From: Neoceratodus forsteri | Lineage: Eukaryota > Chordata > Ceratodontiformes > Ceratodontidae | Assembly (NCBI GenBank): GCA_016271365.2 | Contig: CM057458.1 | Span: 199,798,501-199,862,500, forward strand | DNA length: 64,000 bases | Reading direction: 5' to 3' | Part shown: piece by piece, positions 33,908 to 44,822 of the stretch | Layout: every line of letters starts with the position of its first letter | How positions within the stretch are numbered: the first letter of the stretch is position 1 | Position numbers and translations under genes: made by a program | The notes under the pieces: generated by a model | Seen by the model: the letters and a program-made list of their open reading frames with translations, nothing else | The model's database searches: none | Told to the model about the DNA's origin: nothing

Positions 33908-35831
33908 TGTAGCCCTCCACTTCCTCCACTGTATAGGGGCATGAACAATTTGCAGATGGTCTGGGGAAAAGGGTCCACTACAATGTGAAACAACTTCGAG
34001 CATGTGCACCAATGATATAAAAGTGGGAACATTTTAGCCTATCTCTTGATGGCTTCAGATTTCAGTGCACCCATGATCTCTATCTCTGCAGTCTGAACTT
34101 TGCCCAAACCTTGGCCACCAGATCCAGGACCTTCGATTTATCTGCAGACTTCAGCTCCCACTGGGCTCCCAAACCCCACGATCCTGATGCAAACTGCTGG
34201 AACACCTTCTGAAATTATAACTCATGGCAGAAATAAATACAAGGGGCTTTCTATTTCATTCAACCCCCTTCCAACTTAAATAAAGAAAATCAGTACTTGG
34301 TTTCTTCCCAAACATCTCTTTATTTCCTCCTGTGCCCAAATGATTCCAGGGGCACAGTTGTATCATCTTACTCCAAAAAATAGAGCAGCTCCATGGGCCT
34401 ATTAAAACTTTATACAAGCTCACCTAGCTAGAACTCTCATCCAGACACAAGATGGCATACAGGCAGCACTTGCAAGGCTGTTTTTTTATTTCTGGAAGCT
34501 CAGCTGATTTACTTAAGTGGATCCTTCATCTCTGAACAATCATCAGGCTCCTTTCTCACTGGTGCTGGTAAGCCAACCCTTTACTTGGTTAACTTTCCCC
34601 TTGTCTCTTCTCCATGGCACTGGTCGGCTTGCCTATCTTTGGCTGGAAGAAGAGAGCTGCTTCCCCCACCTGGCCCCCGGACCCTGATCTGAATCTAACA
34701 GGGGGTCCCAGGATTTTTCCCTTCCTGAACCAGGGCCCATATCCCTTATCTTCTGTCCTCTAATTTGAGCCTGAACCCCGGTGTACCAATCACACCCCCA
34801 CTGACTCTGTTACTCCTTCAATCCTCATTCTCCTGCCCCCACTGGTGCTGGGACCCTTATAGGCCTAAAAGGCCAGCTCATAAATGGTGGCCTTGGGGTT
34901 GTCCCAAACCTGAAACTCTGACCATCCTGCAGCATACCCAGGCCCAATGCCCAGCAGCACCTCCAAGCTTCCCTGCCATGAGAGGGCTCTGATCCCTGCC
35001 TCCACCAAGGCCCTCTGAACAGCTTGATTCCTCTCTGGCACCCCTGGTGTCATCTCTTTTCTATGGTGCTCCAGATGACCATCCAGGGATGGCCCCAACC
35101 TCCTCTCCACATCCCTGTCAACATATCCTGGACTTGAAATAAGTTCCCAGCCAGGAGCTGCCCTCCATGGCCTGTCCATGCCTGGCCTTTAAAATGCTGG
35201 CACCCCTAGGACCTGCCCCTCCATGCAGGCTTTTTTTTGTGGGTGAAGGACACTCCTGGCCCCCTCCATACCTGAGCTCCCCTGCCACAATGGGTACAGG
35301 AGGGACCTCTGTCACCAGGCCCTCCCCTGTCAGAACCTTGCCACAATCCCCACACCCCAGGCAGCCTAAGCAACACCTGCATGTGATTAAAAATTAAAAA
35401 AGGGTTCATACCTACCCTGCCATCTTCCCACTAACCAGGCCTCCCCATCCTGGTGATGCAGTACAGACTAGCTGACCATCCTTCCTCAGAGCGCCCATGC
35501 TTGCTCCTCGATGCCATGTCACAATACAGAAGCCATCCCAAACTACTGACTTGGGGGATCCCCCACAGTTGAGCTCCCTCCTTGCCTGCCACTCCTGGTC
35601 ATCCAGCCACCCCCTCCAGCTCCAGGCCAACTGCCCAGACTGGAAAAGATCTAGAACTTCCTGTTCCATCCCTATTTATACCCTTCTCTACCTGCCCTCT
35701 GTTGTCACCTTCAGACACCCAGAAGGGATTAACCCCCAGAGCACTAATAGATCCCTAAGCTGTGGGGGGGTTGGAGGTGGAAGGGGGTCCCTATAGGGAG
35801 CAAAAGCCCCTCTGAAGAGAGGGGGCTTAGA
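33908..35831 (-). repeat. LTR, left copy (3' LTR of the minus-strand element)
   Basis: 1924 bp, matching 47013-48904 end to end in the same orientation with roughly one difference in nine bases over the first 250 by eye. The plus-strand edges are 'tgta' and 'ttaga', the latter a mutated 'ttaca'. Read on the minus strand, a TATA-like 'gtataaag' near 34414 is followed about 95 bases later by AATAAA near 34320, a spacing suited to the U3-R boundary. Open frames inside are not conserved between the two copies and I do not call genes. Confidence 0.88.
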
Positions 35832-35845
35832 CTCTTCCTCCACCC
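35832..35845 (-). other. Polypurine tract of the LTR element
   Basis: On the minus strand the 14 bases next to the left LTR read 'gggtggaggaagag', all purines but one, as expected for plus-strand priming next to a 3' LTR. Confidence 0.7.
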
Positions 35846-36575
35846 AAGGAATCATTCCCTCCTGGGAATGATGGAAAGGGCCCAGTGAGGATCTCCTCCC
35901 AGCAAATCGGGTATGTGTACTTCCCAGTCTTCCGAGAACAAACACACCATGTCTGGCCAAACAGCACCACCCAAACCAACCTCTGTAAACCCAATTTTGC
36001 TCTGAAAAAAAAAAGAAAACTTACCTGCGTCAGGAGACGATTTTGAAATTTTAGAACAACCAAATCTATTTCTCTGTCAACAGACAATCATAATCATTGA
36101 TTTCTTAATTATTAAACTTTACCATCAACAATTCAAACAATACTGCGGTAGTTCTGAAATTTTAATGAAACCCCAATATGCCTCCCCAAATAGAAACAGG
36201 TTACTCTGTCAAATCCCCTGATACACTCACTCACTCACTCACTCACTCACTCACTCACTCACTCACTCACTCCAACATCCTCACACCACTCTCAACTAAC
36301 ATTCATACTACTAATTGTCTATAATTCTTAGCATTTTGATTAGTATAACATAATTTTAGGTTTTGTTTCTCTTTCCTCTAAAGGAAAACTATTTAAAGTC
36401 ACCATGTCCTACTCCGTAGAGCAACTGTCCTGACACAGTCCATAAGTCTGTTTTCAGGAGGCCTAAGTGGCAGGTCCCCCTTCCAGAGCGAAATAATATT
36501 CCAGATCTGGTTTGGTGGTCAAGTCCACAAAAGAATCTCAGTCTATGATGTAATATTTCACCCGTAATGTCATGT
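35846..36575. other. LTR-element interior remnant and (CACT)n
   Basis: Unrecognised sequence between the polypurine tract and the LINE 3' end. A (CACT)n microsatellite lies at 36224-36272. No gene. Confidence 0.6.
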
Positions 36576-36886
36576 AAATTTTATTGATCGGTCATAGACC
36601 TTTTCAATTACAAAGCACATAAACATAAAACCATGCAAGCACATACACCACAATAAATAAATAGATAAATACATAATAGTGCAGAAATCAACATCTTAAA
36701 ATACAATGACGTTTGGATATTTAAAAAAAAACCTGATAGTACAAATAACAGTAAATCTGAAAGATATCTCAGACATTCTACAGAGTACAATGTGATTTAA
36801 ATTACTACTCATTAGACTGCTGCTGCATTGCAGCTACTATATTTAAGATGTATTCTGGTAATGCTAACTAAATATTTAGCTACAGT

Positions 36887-39330
36887 TCAAATTATAGTTT
36901 CATCATTACAGGTAAAAAATAGACTCAGCAAAAGATCTTGATCATCCATCTGTATAGTACTACAGAGAGGACTAAGCCATTTGGCTCTGGAGGTATTGTA
37001 CCATTGACAATCAAACATTACATGTTTCAGATTTTCTGGTGAAGTACGGGTACATAAACACAATCTGGCTTGATCAGTAATCTCCCTGCTGTATATAGCC
37101 TCCAAAATATTACTTGGGAATAATTCAAGCTTATACCTAGTAAAAAGCTTTCTGTGATTTGTATCAGTAAGAATGTCTAAGTAATGTCCATAGTAATGTA
37201 CATGATCATTAACCCTAGACCAGGGTGGAATCTTCAAATGTCTGATATTATCAAGATCCAAAAATCTATAGTGCTCCTTAACTTTATTCATGATATATAC
37301 TTGATATTTAAGGCTAATAATAATACCCAAGTCATTATCATTTTTCAGCTAGCTTAGCCCAGTCTCCTGTAATATCAGAAAGACTGAGGCCAATCATTCA
37401 GACTGAGCCAAGTATATTTCTTCCTTAGGCAAAAACGTGTGAATCTATTCTATTTATGCTGAAGTAACTTGATCCAGTAATTTACTTTCCTAGTAGCAAA
37501 ATATGCTCTGAGACAACAAGTCCCTAATTCTGCCCTTAATAGAGAAGCCAGGACAGAATAATTGTCCTAGACTTACTCTAAGGAGTTTATTTGACGGGAC
37601 TTCTAATTTATCCAGATTCCGATGGTGCCAAATTTCCCCATTGTAGAGGGTCTGGGTGTTATATTTAGCCTGTACTGCACCTGCTTGGTATAACTCCCTC
37701 CCTGCGCGCATCACAAACATCCCCAGAATTGGCCCCTTCAAAATAGCCCTACTCAAATACCTCACTGATAATCGGAGCTGTACTAGTCCTTAATAGTACC
37801 TCCCAGAGCACCCCTTGAACTTCCCAGCTTACTTAGAACTGGTCTCTGTCACAGGGTATGAATCAGTCCTGTATAGTTACTGTTTCTTGTTTTGCTTTAT
37901 TGTTTTACACCTTGTATCTCACCTGTATTGTTAACCAATGTCTTACCTCACAATTTTGTTTGTCCACCCTCCCTGCGATGAGGTACCTTTGTAAATGAGT
38001 CTCAGACTCAAAGATTTGTAAATCTGATTTATGAAATAAATAAATAAAATAAATAAAAGTGGCTTGATAGAGTTTCCACCATATTTTTTATTAAACATCT
38101 GCAGAGAAATAGTTGTTTTTTAATTTAGTCAATATCATTTGCAAATGTTTAATCCATTTACCATAATTTGTAAGTAATAAACCTAAGTAAGCATAGTTAT
38201 CTACTGTAAATATATTTTTTGTCACTATTTTCCAGGATTTCCTACTTTTTTTTGTTCCAAAAATAAAAACCTGGCTTTTTTGATAGTTCACCCTTAAATT
38301 ATATTTTACTGCATATCTGTCTAATATACTCAGCTTTGCCTGCAGGCCTGATTGGGTTAAGGAGAACCAGACTAGGTCATTAGCATATGCTAAAACAGCA
38401 CAGTGCTTATCCAAGATCTTTGGGGAGTCAGTATGAGAAGAAGCTAATTCATGTAAGAGTTTATCAATACCGATATAGAATAAAAGTGGTGCAAGGACAC
38501 AACCCCGCCTCACTCCCATATTAGTTGGGAAAGAAGAGGAGAGTTATCCCCCAGCTCCCAGTTTGACTTCAGCATATGTGGAAGTATATAATTATCTAAT
38601 GATTGCTATTATTTCCAATAAAACCCCTTTTCTATCATTAAATCCCACAGCATATTTCTGGAGATACTATCAAATGCTGTACTAAAATCTATAAAGGCAA
38701 CATATAGTTTCTGCTTATGTAGAACAACATATTTTTCATAGGGATGCCTAATTACATAACAATTGTCTATGGTGCAATATTCTGATTAAAATCCTGCTTG
38801 TGCATCAGACAGATCCCCCAACTGTACAAGTTGCTCCCGAGTCCATTCAATATTATTTTTACGAACATTTTACTCATATTGTCTAATAATGAAATTGGCC
38901 TATACATAGCTGGATCAGACTTGTCTCCTTTTTTATATATTGAAATTATTGTAACACCTTTCCAGGAAGATGGTAAAACGAATCTTTGGCAGCAACAATT
39001 AAAATATTTAGTGAGTAAGGTGGCCCAAAGAGATGGTATACTTGGATATACGTCTGAGGATATGAGATCTGGGCCAGGAGCTTTTTTAGTTTTTAGAGAA
39101 GCAATTGCACAATATACTTCTGAAAATGTTAGAGGAGGAAATAACAGCATGTTTTTGTTTGAGATGCACATGTACGGTTTATTTTAGGAGAGAAAAATTT
39201 AGAAGAGTAATACAGAGTCCATGTATCCAGTGTAATATATGTATCTAGTTCATATTTTGTGCTATTAGTCCCTTTTGCTACCAAAAGCCTATAAGTCTGA
39301 TAGTTATGATTATTTATAGCAGTAAGCACA
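36887..39330 (-). pseudogene. Minus-strand LINE reverse transcriptase and C-terminus, broken
   Basis: Frame 39171-38767 has LKTKKAPGPDLISSDVYPS and SWKGVTIISIYKKGD followed by YRPISLLDNMSKMF. Frame 38519-38091 has MGVRRGCVLAPLLFYIGIDKL and LAYANDLVWFS, where the catalytic second-position Asp of YADD is Asn. Then LRVNYQKSQVFIFG follows. After the inserted tail, 37765-37490 carries YNTQTLYNGEIWHHRNLDKL. Frame 37330-36887 (147 residues) carries TRYKLELFPSNILEAIYS and CLCTRTSPENLKHVMFDC, a possible CCHC knuckle. Stops, frameshifts and the active-site change show it is dead. Confidence 0.85.
37788..38059 (+). mobile_element. L2/Rex1-like LINE 3' tail inserted in the minus LINE
   Basis: 'acctttgtaaatgagtctca' and 'gactcaaag' (about 37985-38012) match 'gctttgtaaacgagcttcca'-'gctcaaag' at 50049-50074, and both end in (AAATA)n tails (38033-38058 and 50092-50118). 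It lies between two coding parts of the minus-strand LINE, so it is a short 5'-truncated insertion of the family found at 31640/48909. Confidence 0.75.
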
Positions 39331-39842
39331 TTGTTCCATTGCTTTTGTTGATATTCTCACTGTTTCTGTATAAGACATTTCTTGTATTCTTCTCTACTTT
39401 TATTAAGCTCTCTAAATGTAATGCCAAATTTTTGAGCATTTGCCATCCTAGCCATGCTTTTAAGTTTCTTTTTTGCTTTTCAGCACTCCTCATCAAACCA
39501 AGTTCCATTTTCTTTTAACATGTTTGTTGTTATACATCACTATAAGAGAAGCTTTTATTTTCTCAAGACATGGTAGAACATCCTGCTATAAAGACATGAA
39601 ATCGGCGTTATTATAAGAAACTTCTGCAATAGTACTTGTCAAGAAGTCTCTAATGGAATCGATTGAATTTTCCAGCCATTTAATTTTACTGTTTTGTATC
39701 TCCAGTTGTGAAAACTGGGGCATAGTATTGATCTGTTTTTCTAATTCTATAACTTTCAGCATCAAATGGAAGTGATCACTTTCTGCATTTATGGAAATTA
39801 TTGATGATTCCCAAAATGTGATGCCACCATTTCAGAAGATAT

Positions 39843-40110
39843 AGGCCTGGATATTCAAAGGGGTTGCACCTGGCACAATGGAGTTGCACCGGCGCAACCT
39901 CCCATTGTGCCCTGGTGGGATATTGAGAAGGCTGCCTGGCACAGCGTAAATCCTAATGCGCCAGGGCACAATGATAATGTATGCGGTGCAGATGCAGAGG
40001 GCATGCCCATGCATATGCGGCACATCCTGATACTCAGCCCTGGATGTACGGCACATATGCCAGAGTACCCCTGCATTGCGCTGAATAGGGAGGCTCAGAG
40101 TTGAGCCCGT
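39843..40110. mobile_element. MITE-like piece with 'ggatattcaaa' end
   Basis: The left end 'ggcctggatattcaaagggg' resembles the terminal repeat of the MITE at 54611-54948 ('ttggattttcaaaac' and 'ttggatattcaaagg'). The right end is not clear. The interior has several CpGs and 'ggcgcaac'-type short palindromes. Confidence 0.4.
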
Positions 40111-40189
40111 GCAGAGTAGGAGCAAATCCTGACCACCCAGAGGTGGGCTGCTGTATTGCAGGGTGCAACACAGCAGCCCAGTTGTGGGT

Positions 40190-40560
40190 GGCCATCAGCC
40201 CACCCAGAACACCATCTGCAAGTAGTCACATCCCTGGTGGTCTAGTGGACCCCCACCCATAGCTGCAATCGCACGGAATATGTTACTAAAGATATCCCTG
40301 GTAGTCTAGTGCCCCCCAGTCCCCGATGCCCCAATGTGTATGCAACATGACCATCCCTAGTGGTCTAGTGGTCCCCTCCCACCCAAGTCCTAGATTCCCC
40401 AATAAAGGACATATGACCTCCCTGTTGGTCTAGTGGAAACCCCCACCCATTGCTGTGATCGCAGTAATGTTCTATATTGAAATGCTCTGGTGATCCAGTG
40501 ACACACCCCACCCCACCCACCTACACAGAACCCCTTGTCCACCCCACTCCCCTCCCTGTC
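40190..40560 (-). repeat. Diverged tandem 'tggtctagtgg' repeats
   Basis: 'ccctggtggtctagtggac', 'ccctggtagtctagtgccc', 'ccctagtggtctagtggtc' and 'cctgttggtctagtggaaa' occur near 40228, 40299, 40363 and 40420. This is the reverse complement of the repeat at 27165-27440. Confidence 0.7.
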
Positions 40561-40780
40561 ATCACTGGGCAGCTGCATCCTGCCCGCACACTGCCCGGCC
40601 ACCCACCGAATGACAGGTACAGTATGGGCTGTAAGCCCATTGTTCCCCAGTGTAGACCAATGGGCTTGCAGGGCATGCTGTACTAGACAGTCCCAAATAT
40701 GTGAATGGAGTCATGCATCCAGTCAGTCCAGTGCATCCAGTCAGTCCACCTGTGTAGCAAGTGTCTTTTTTGGTTTTTTT

Positions 40781-40957
40781 AGTTCTTTAACCAGGTGAGA
40801 TACACTAAGCTGAAAGCTTTTTTACAGGAGCAACCTGCGAGCACAGGGAAGTTAAGTGACTTGCTCAGGGTTGTGGGATTCAAACCCAGGTCTGGTCTGC
40901 TGGATGTCACCAGATTTGCAGCTCAGAGTCTTAAACCACTGTGCTATACTGCCTCCC
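40781..40957 (-). mobile_element. CORE-type tRNA SINE, copy D
   Basis: Minus-strand copy with head (complement of 'actgcctccc' at 40957) and B box. It shares with copy B the 16-bp insert 'ggtctgctggatgtca'. About 22 bases of the CORE segment ('cacacagtatgtaagtg' region) are deleted. Confidence 0.88.
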
Positions 40958-41749
40958 TTATGTTTATTAAATGTTGAAATATTAAAGATTGTCATCTCAC
41001 CCTGTTTTTTTTTTTTTTCAGTCTGGAAATTTGTTTTGTCCGACAACTTAGGTTCTACATCGTTCTGTCAGAAATATCTATCTTCTGGGACTATACATAG
41101 TCCCATCGCATCCGATAGGCCCATGTTTTCTGGGATTTTTTTTTATATAAGCTCAAAAATCCCACCTTAATATGAACCAAATCACAATCAGGGTCAGAAC
41201 TTTACCTATTGACATGTACTGTGTCAGGACGTTCAATGGAGATGTTCTGTAATTGTTCTAAAAGATCTAAAACTGTGGCTTTGAGTTTGTCACTGTTCTC
41301 ATTTTTTTGTTCTACCCAGGCCATATAGATGCAGTATATTAGTAACTTTATCTTTGACTGCTTCTTGTTCACTTGATTTAGTCTTAAGTCCGATCTTTTT
41401 TTCTAGAATTGAACTGTCAACTATGTGTACCCCCGCTTTATCTAATAATGTAGCTTTATTCAATATGGTCTCGGCTACATCTTGATTCTGTACCAGTACA
41501 TCAAATCATTCTGTATTAGTATAATTTTTCCATCTAAATACTTTCATAATGCCAAAATCCCTATCAGGGATCTTTAATACATATGTGAATCGATTTGTTA
41601 ATGTTGCGTTCAATTTGCCTGAAGTCTCATTTGGGGATGGTTTTAAACCATAGACTCAGAGCTGATATGGCTGATTCTTTGCCACTTGATTTCCATTATT
41701 TACCAGCTTTCCAGTCAGGTAATCGATGGTGCAACCAAATTTTTTAAGA

Positions 41750-43100
41750 GCCTAATTATTAATCCATATCTGATTTGCTATACGAGGTGCAGTACAGAAT
41801 ATAAACAAGCAATCTGCTCCATCAACATCCTTATCTTTCCACATTTGTGGGATGTCTGAGCTTATAATATCCACCCCCATGGCTGCCCTTATAGGGTGCA
41901 CAATCTTGTCTCTTAGCTCATTGAAGGGCCAATCATAAGCCTCAGTATAATCATACAAGGATAGGCTAGCACATTCAGAAATATCTGTAGTTTTCTTAAC
42001 ACATGTTTCTTCAAAGAGGCTGGTTCGTAGTTCTTTATCATTTATACAGGACCTAGCTTTTATTCTTGGTGGACCATCATTACCCTCAAATACCTTATTC
42101 CAGTTGTCCAGTTGTTCCTATCATTTCTAAGCTCATTAAAATTCTGCTCGAGCTTGTTTAATTGTACAGTTATATTTTCTATTAAAGGAACCCCAGTTAG
42201 CAGAAAGCGGTCTACCAAGCCTTTCTCCTGTTCAGGAGTGACTGCTCCCTGCTGTGATTTTGCAGTCATAATACAGGAAGGATCTTGTTCAATAGCTCCT
42301 TGTATAATAATAGAGTCAAAAATCCTATTTTCAGAAAGGGGAGCCTGAGTAGTTTTGTTGTCTTTTTATTCTTTTTCTTATTTTTCCCTACCTTCTTCTG
42401 GCCCCTTTTCCCTTTTTTTGTGTGGGAGATTCAGGAATAACTATAGAGGGAAAATCAGGATGTAGTTGTGGGACAACCTCCACAATATATGAGGGTGAAC
42501 CTTCTTGTGGGACAATTTTGATTAACCCCTGTAGCACAACATCCAATCTGGAACCTTTTATTGCTATATTCTCCTTAACAGTATCCAGCTCAAATTTTAA
42601 ATGTATTAAGTGATCAAGGATCATCAGATGAGCAGCATAAGGATTACATACAACTTTTCTAAGATCCTCACTTAGGGGAAAATGTATTTTTGCTTCTGTT
42701 TCACCAAGCAGCTGATTGGTTGAAATATTTACTTTTGGCTGATTAGAGGTTGTAAACTATTTGAGGCCATTTATGGTCTCCTGCAGTCCACTAGCTATAT
42801 TTCTCAAATCACAGTGCCAAGTGGGTTCTGGATTGGATTCATGAAATTATTCTGGTGAAAATTATAATGGGTCAGAGATACACGTGGAAGTGTCAAAAAT
42901 CAGGCTATCAGAAGCTTTAATTGTGATATGGGTTTTAGTCACTTCTTTACTATTTTTATTAGTAGGACTTTGTTTTATTTCTCCTTTTTCTAATTGAGCT
43001 TTCTCAGATGCTATGCTAATTTTCATCAGCTACTAATTCCATTTCTTCAAAAGTTTTATTTATGTTAACCCTAGATGTTGATCAATTTGGGGGTCATAAT
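41750..43100 (-). pseudogene. Minus-strand LINE ORF1, broken
   Basis: Three successive open pieces in one direction, 42624-42388, 42269-42060 and 41958-41752, are consistent with one decayed protein. Piece 1 has a Lys/Arg-rich end (TQKKGKGARRR). Piece 2 is heptad-like (VQLNKLEQNFNELRNDRNNW), suggesting a coiled coil. Piece 3 ends in FIFCTAPRIANQIWINN, reminiscent of an RRM-like fold. No zinc knuckle seen. ORF1 identity is inferred mainly from its place upstream of the endonuclease/RT. Confidence 0.55.
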
Positions 43101-43149
43101 TATGGGAAAAAATGGTTCTGTATATTAGTTCTTCAATTTATTGTCTTAG

Positions 43150-44375
43150 ACGGCTAAAGCTAGTGTAGTCTGCAAATAAGTTATTTTAAAGCACTACACA
43201 AATGTATTCTATAAGATGTTGGACTTTAAGACATTGCCCTATAGCAATAGGAAACAAAGGAAAAAGTGCTAAAAAAGTGCAAAATAGTGCTAAAAGTGCT
43301 AAATAGTGCTAAATATTGCAAACTCACAGTACAACATACAAATAACCCATAAAATGCAGAAAAGAGATACCCAAAGGTGCTCTAGTAGTCAACTATGCAC
43401 AGAATCAGTGTCCGTTCTGCATATGTTCACAGTGTTACTGTGCAAATATAATAATATATGGTTTAAAACTCAGATAATGCTGATCAATTATTGTCCAGTT
43501 AAGTCTGTACAGGCCAGATGAGAAGTACTTGTAGCTTCTGTATGTTATTTATGTTCTTCCTATATTGACTAAATCTGCTTTAAATGTTTGTATAAAACAC
43601 TATTCTCTTTTTTCAGTTTAAAGACACTGTTCTCATTTAAGAGCAATGTGTTATCAATCTTCTTTTTTCTAGATCTGGTGTTTCAGAGGGGACTGAATCA
43701 AATAAATATCACTTTTAGCAAAGTTCAGGATACAGTTCAGGATATAAGTTATTTTATGACAGTTGTATTTTCTTCAACCGTGATCTTGACCAGAAACTGT
43801 TTTGAGGCTTCAACACTTGCCACAGTACCAGGCTGCACTCTTCCCACTGTGTATATAACTACAGGAGGGAAAAAATACCTAAGACAGGTGCCCCATATAA
43901 TTCAGTTTAATTAATCTATTATTCAATTGGTTCTAATCTGTGAAGAATATTATAGCTGTACAGTTGTGCAGTCATTTCAATGTGTTACTGTGGTTCTACA
44001 ATACTGAATATAATACTGATAACTCTAAAATTCTAAAATTCTATATATATATACAGATCTTAAAATCTTTATCAAGCACATTAATCAGGATACATAGAAA
44101 AACAAGAAAACCAATTAGGAAATTCCAGCAGAACAGTAATACAACAGTGCACAGTAGTGCAGCTTTAAGAAGTAAAAGTGTAAATAAAATTCCAAACTTA
44201 CTCGTTCCAAGAGAAAAAGCTAAAAAAAAATGTCAAGCTCTGGAGTTACCACAGAGGCTATATTGGCTTGGTCTTTTTTAGCAATATAGGCCAATGTCTT
44301 ATAGAATGTGTGTGCGTAGTGCTTTAAAATAGCTTATTTACAGACTACACTCGCTTTAGCTGTTGCCAAGATTAC
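43150..44375. repeat. Inverted repeat with ~100-bp arms around unclassified DNA
   Basis: The left arm 43150-43254 ('gctaaagctagtgtagtctg', then 'ttattttaaagcactac') pairs with the right arm 44277-44370 ('gtagtgctttaaaatagctt', 'cagactacactcgctttagc'). The enclosed kilobase includes short 'agtgctaaa' tandem repeats at 43265-43315. No gene seen. Confidence 0.65.
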
Positions 44376-44822
44376 ACTTGTTGTCTTTTTAAGCATTTTT
44401 TGCCATTTACAACTGCTAGAATATACTACTCAATCGCAGCGAGAGAGAAAAGAGTACTGCTTCACTAAAAGAGCTCATTTTAAGTATTAATTAAACTATT
44501 TGGTGGTGTTTCTACAATACCACTGTGTTTCAACAGTGCCTCGGCGTCTTGATGATGGTGTTTGAAGAGAGCTGTTTGCCAAACACTGAACATGCACAGT
44601 TTAAATGAAAGTCAAGTGATCGACCAGAAATTAAAAAGTTGCAAAAATTGTAAAAAATGTTAAAACTCAATACATTTTTCAAACAAAAAGACTAGCTTAA
44701 TTTACATAACACCAGAAAGGAGCACTAATTTGTATTTTAAAAGAAAAGAAAGAACTAAGCACCCTGTAGCACCTTATAGTGCATCTAAATCTATATCTAT
44801 CCTAACTCTGTCTAGACACTCT
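44376..44822 (-). mobile_element. Possible Penelope-like terminal fragment
   Basis: On the minus strand 'catcaagacgccgaggcact' is followed by 'gttgaaacacagtgg'. This 'gatgaag..gccgaggc..gttgaaac' pattern is typical of terminal regions of Penelope-like and related elements. No coding part is present. Confidence 0.35.

Larger units (their letters stand above)
36576..43150 (-). mobile_element. Minus-strand LINE, near full length, with nested insertions
   Basis: Read right to left: ORF1 remains (about 43070-41750), endonuclease remains (about 41250-41000 and 39840-39530), RT (39330-38090), C-terminal domain (37765-36887) and a 3' UTR ending with 'caataaaattta' near 36576. Insertions are a plus-strand LINE 3' tail (37788-38059), a MITE-like piece (39843-40110), a tandem repeat (40190-40560) and a SINE (40781-40957). 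I could not assign the clade; the RT is of APE-LINE type with an ORF1. The 27890-29010 fragment is a sister copy. Confidence 0.82.

Noticed and set aside
34765..35960. Several open frames in the LTRs
   Set aside because: They are not kept in the other LTR copy at matching positions and have no motifs.
44510..44560. Hammerhead ribozyme
   Set aside because: The minus strand has a GATGAAG/GAAAC-like pattern, but I could not form all three stems, so only a possible Penelope-like end is noted.
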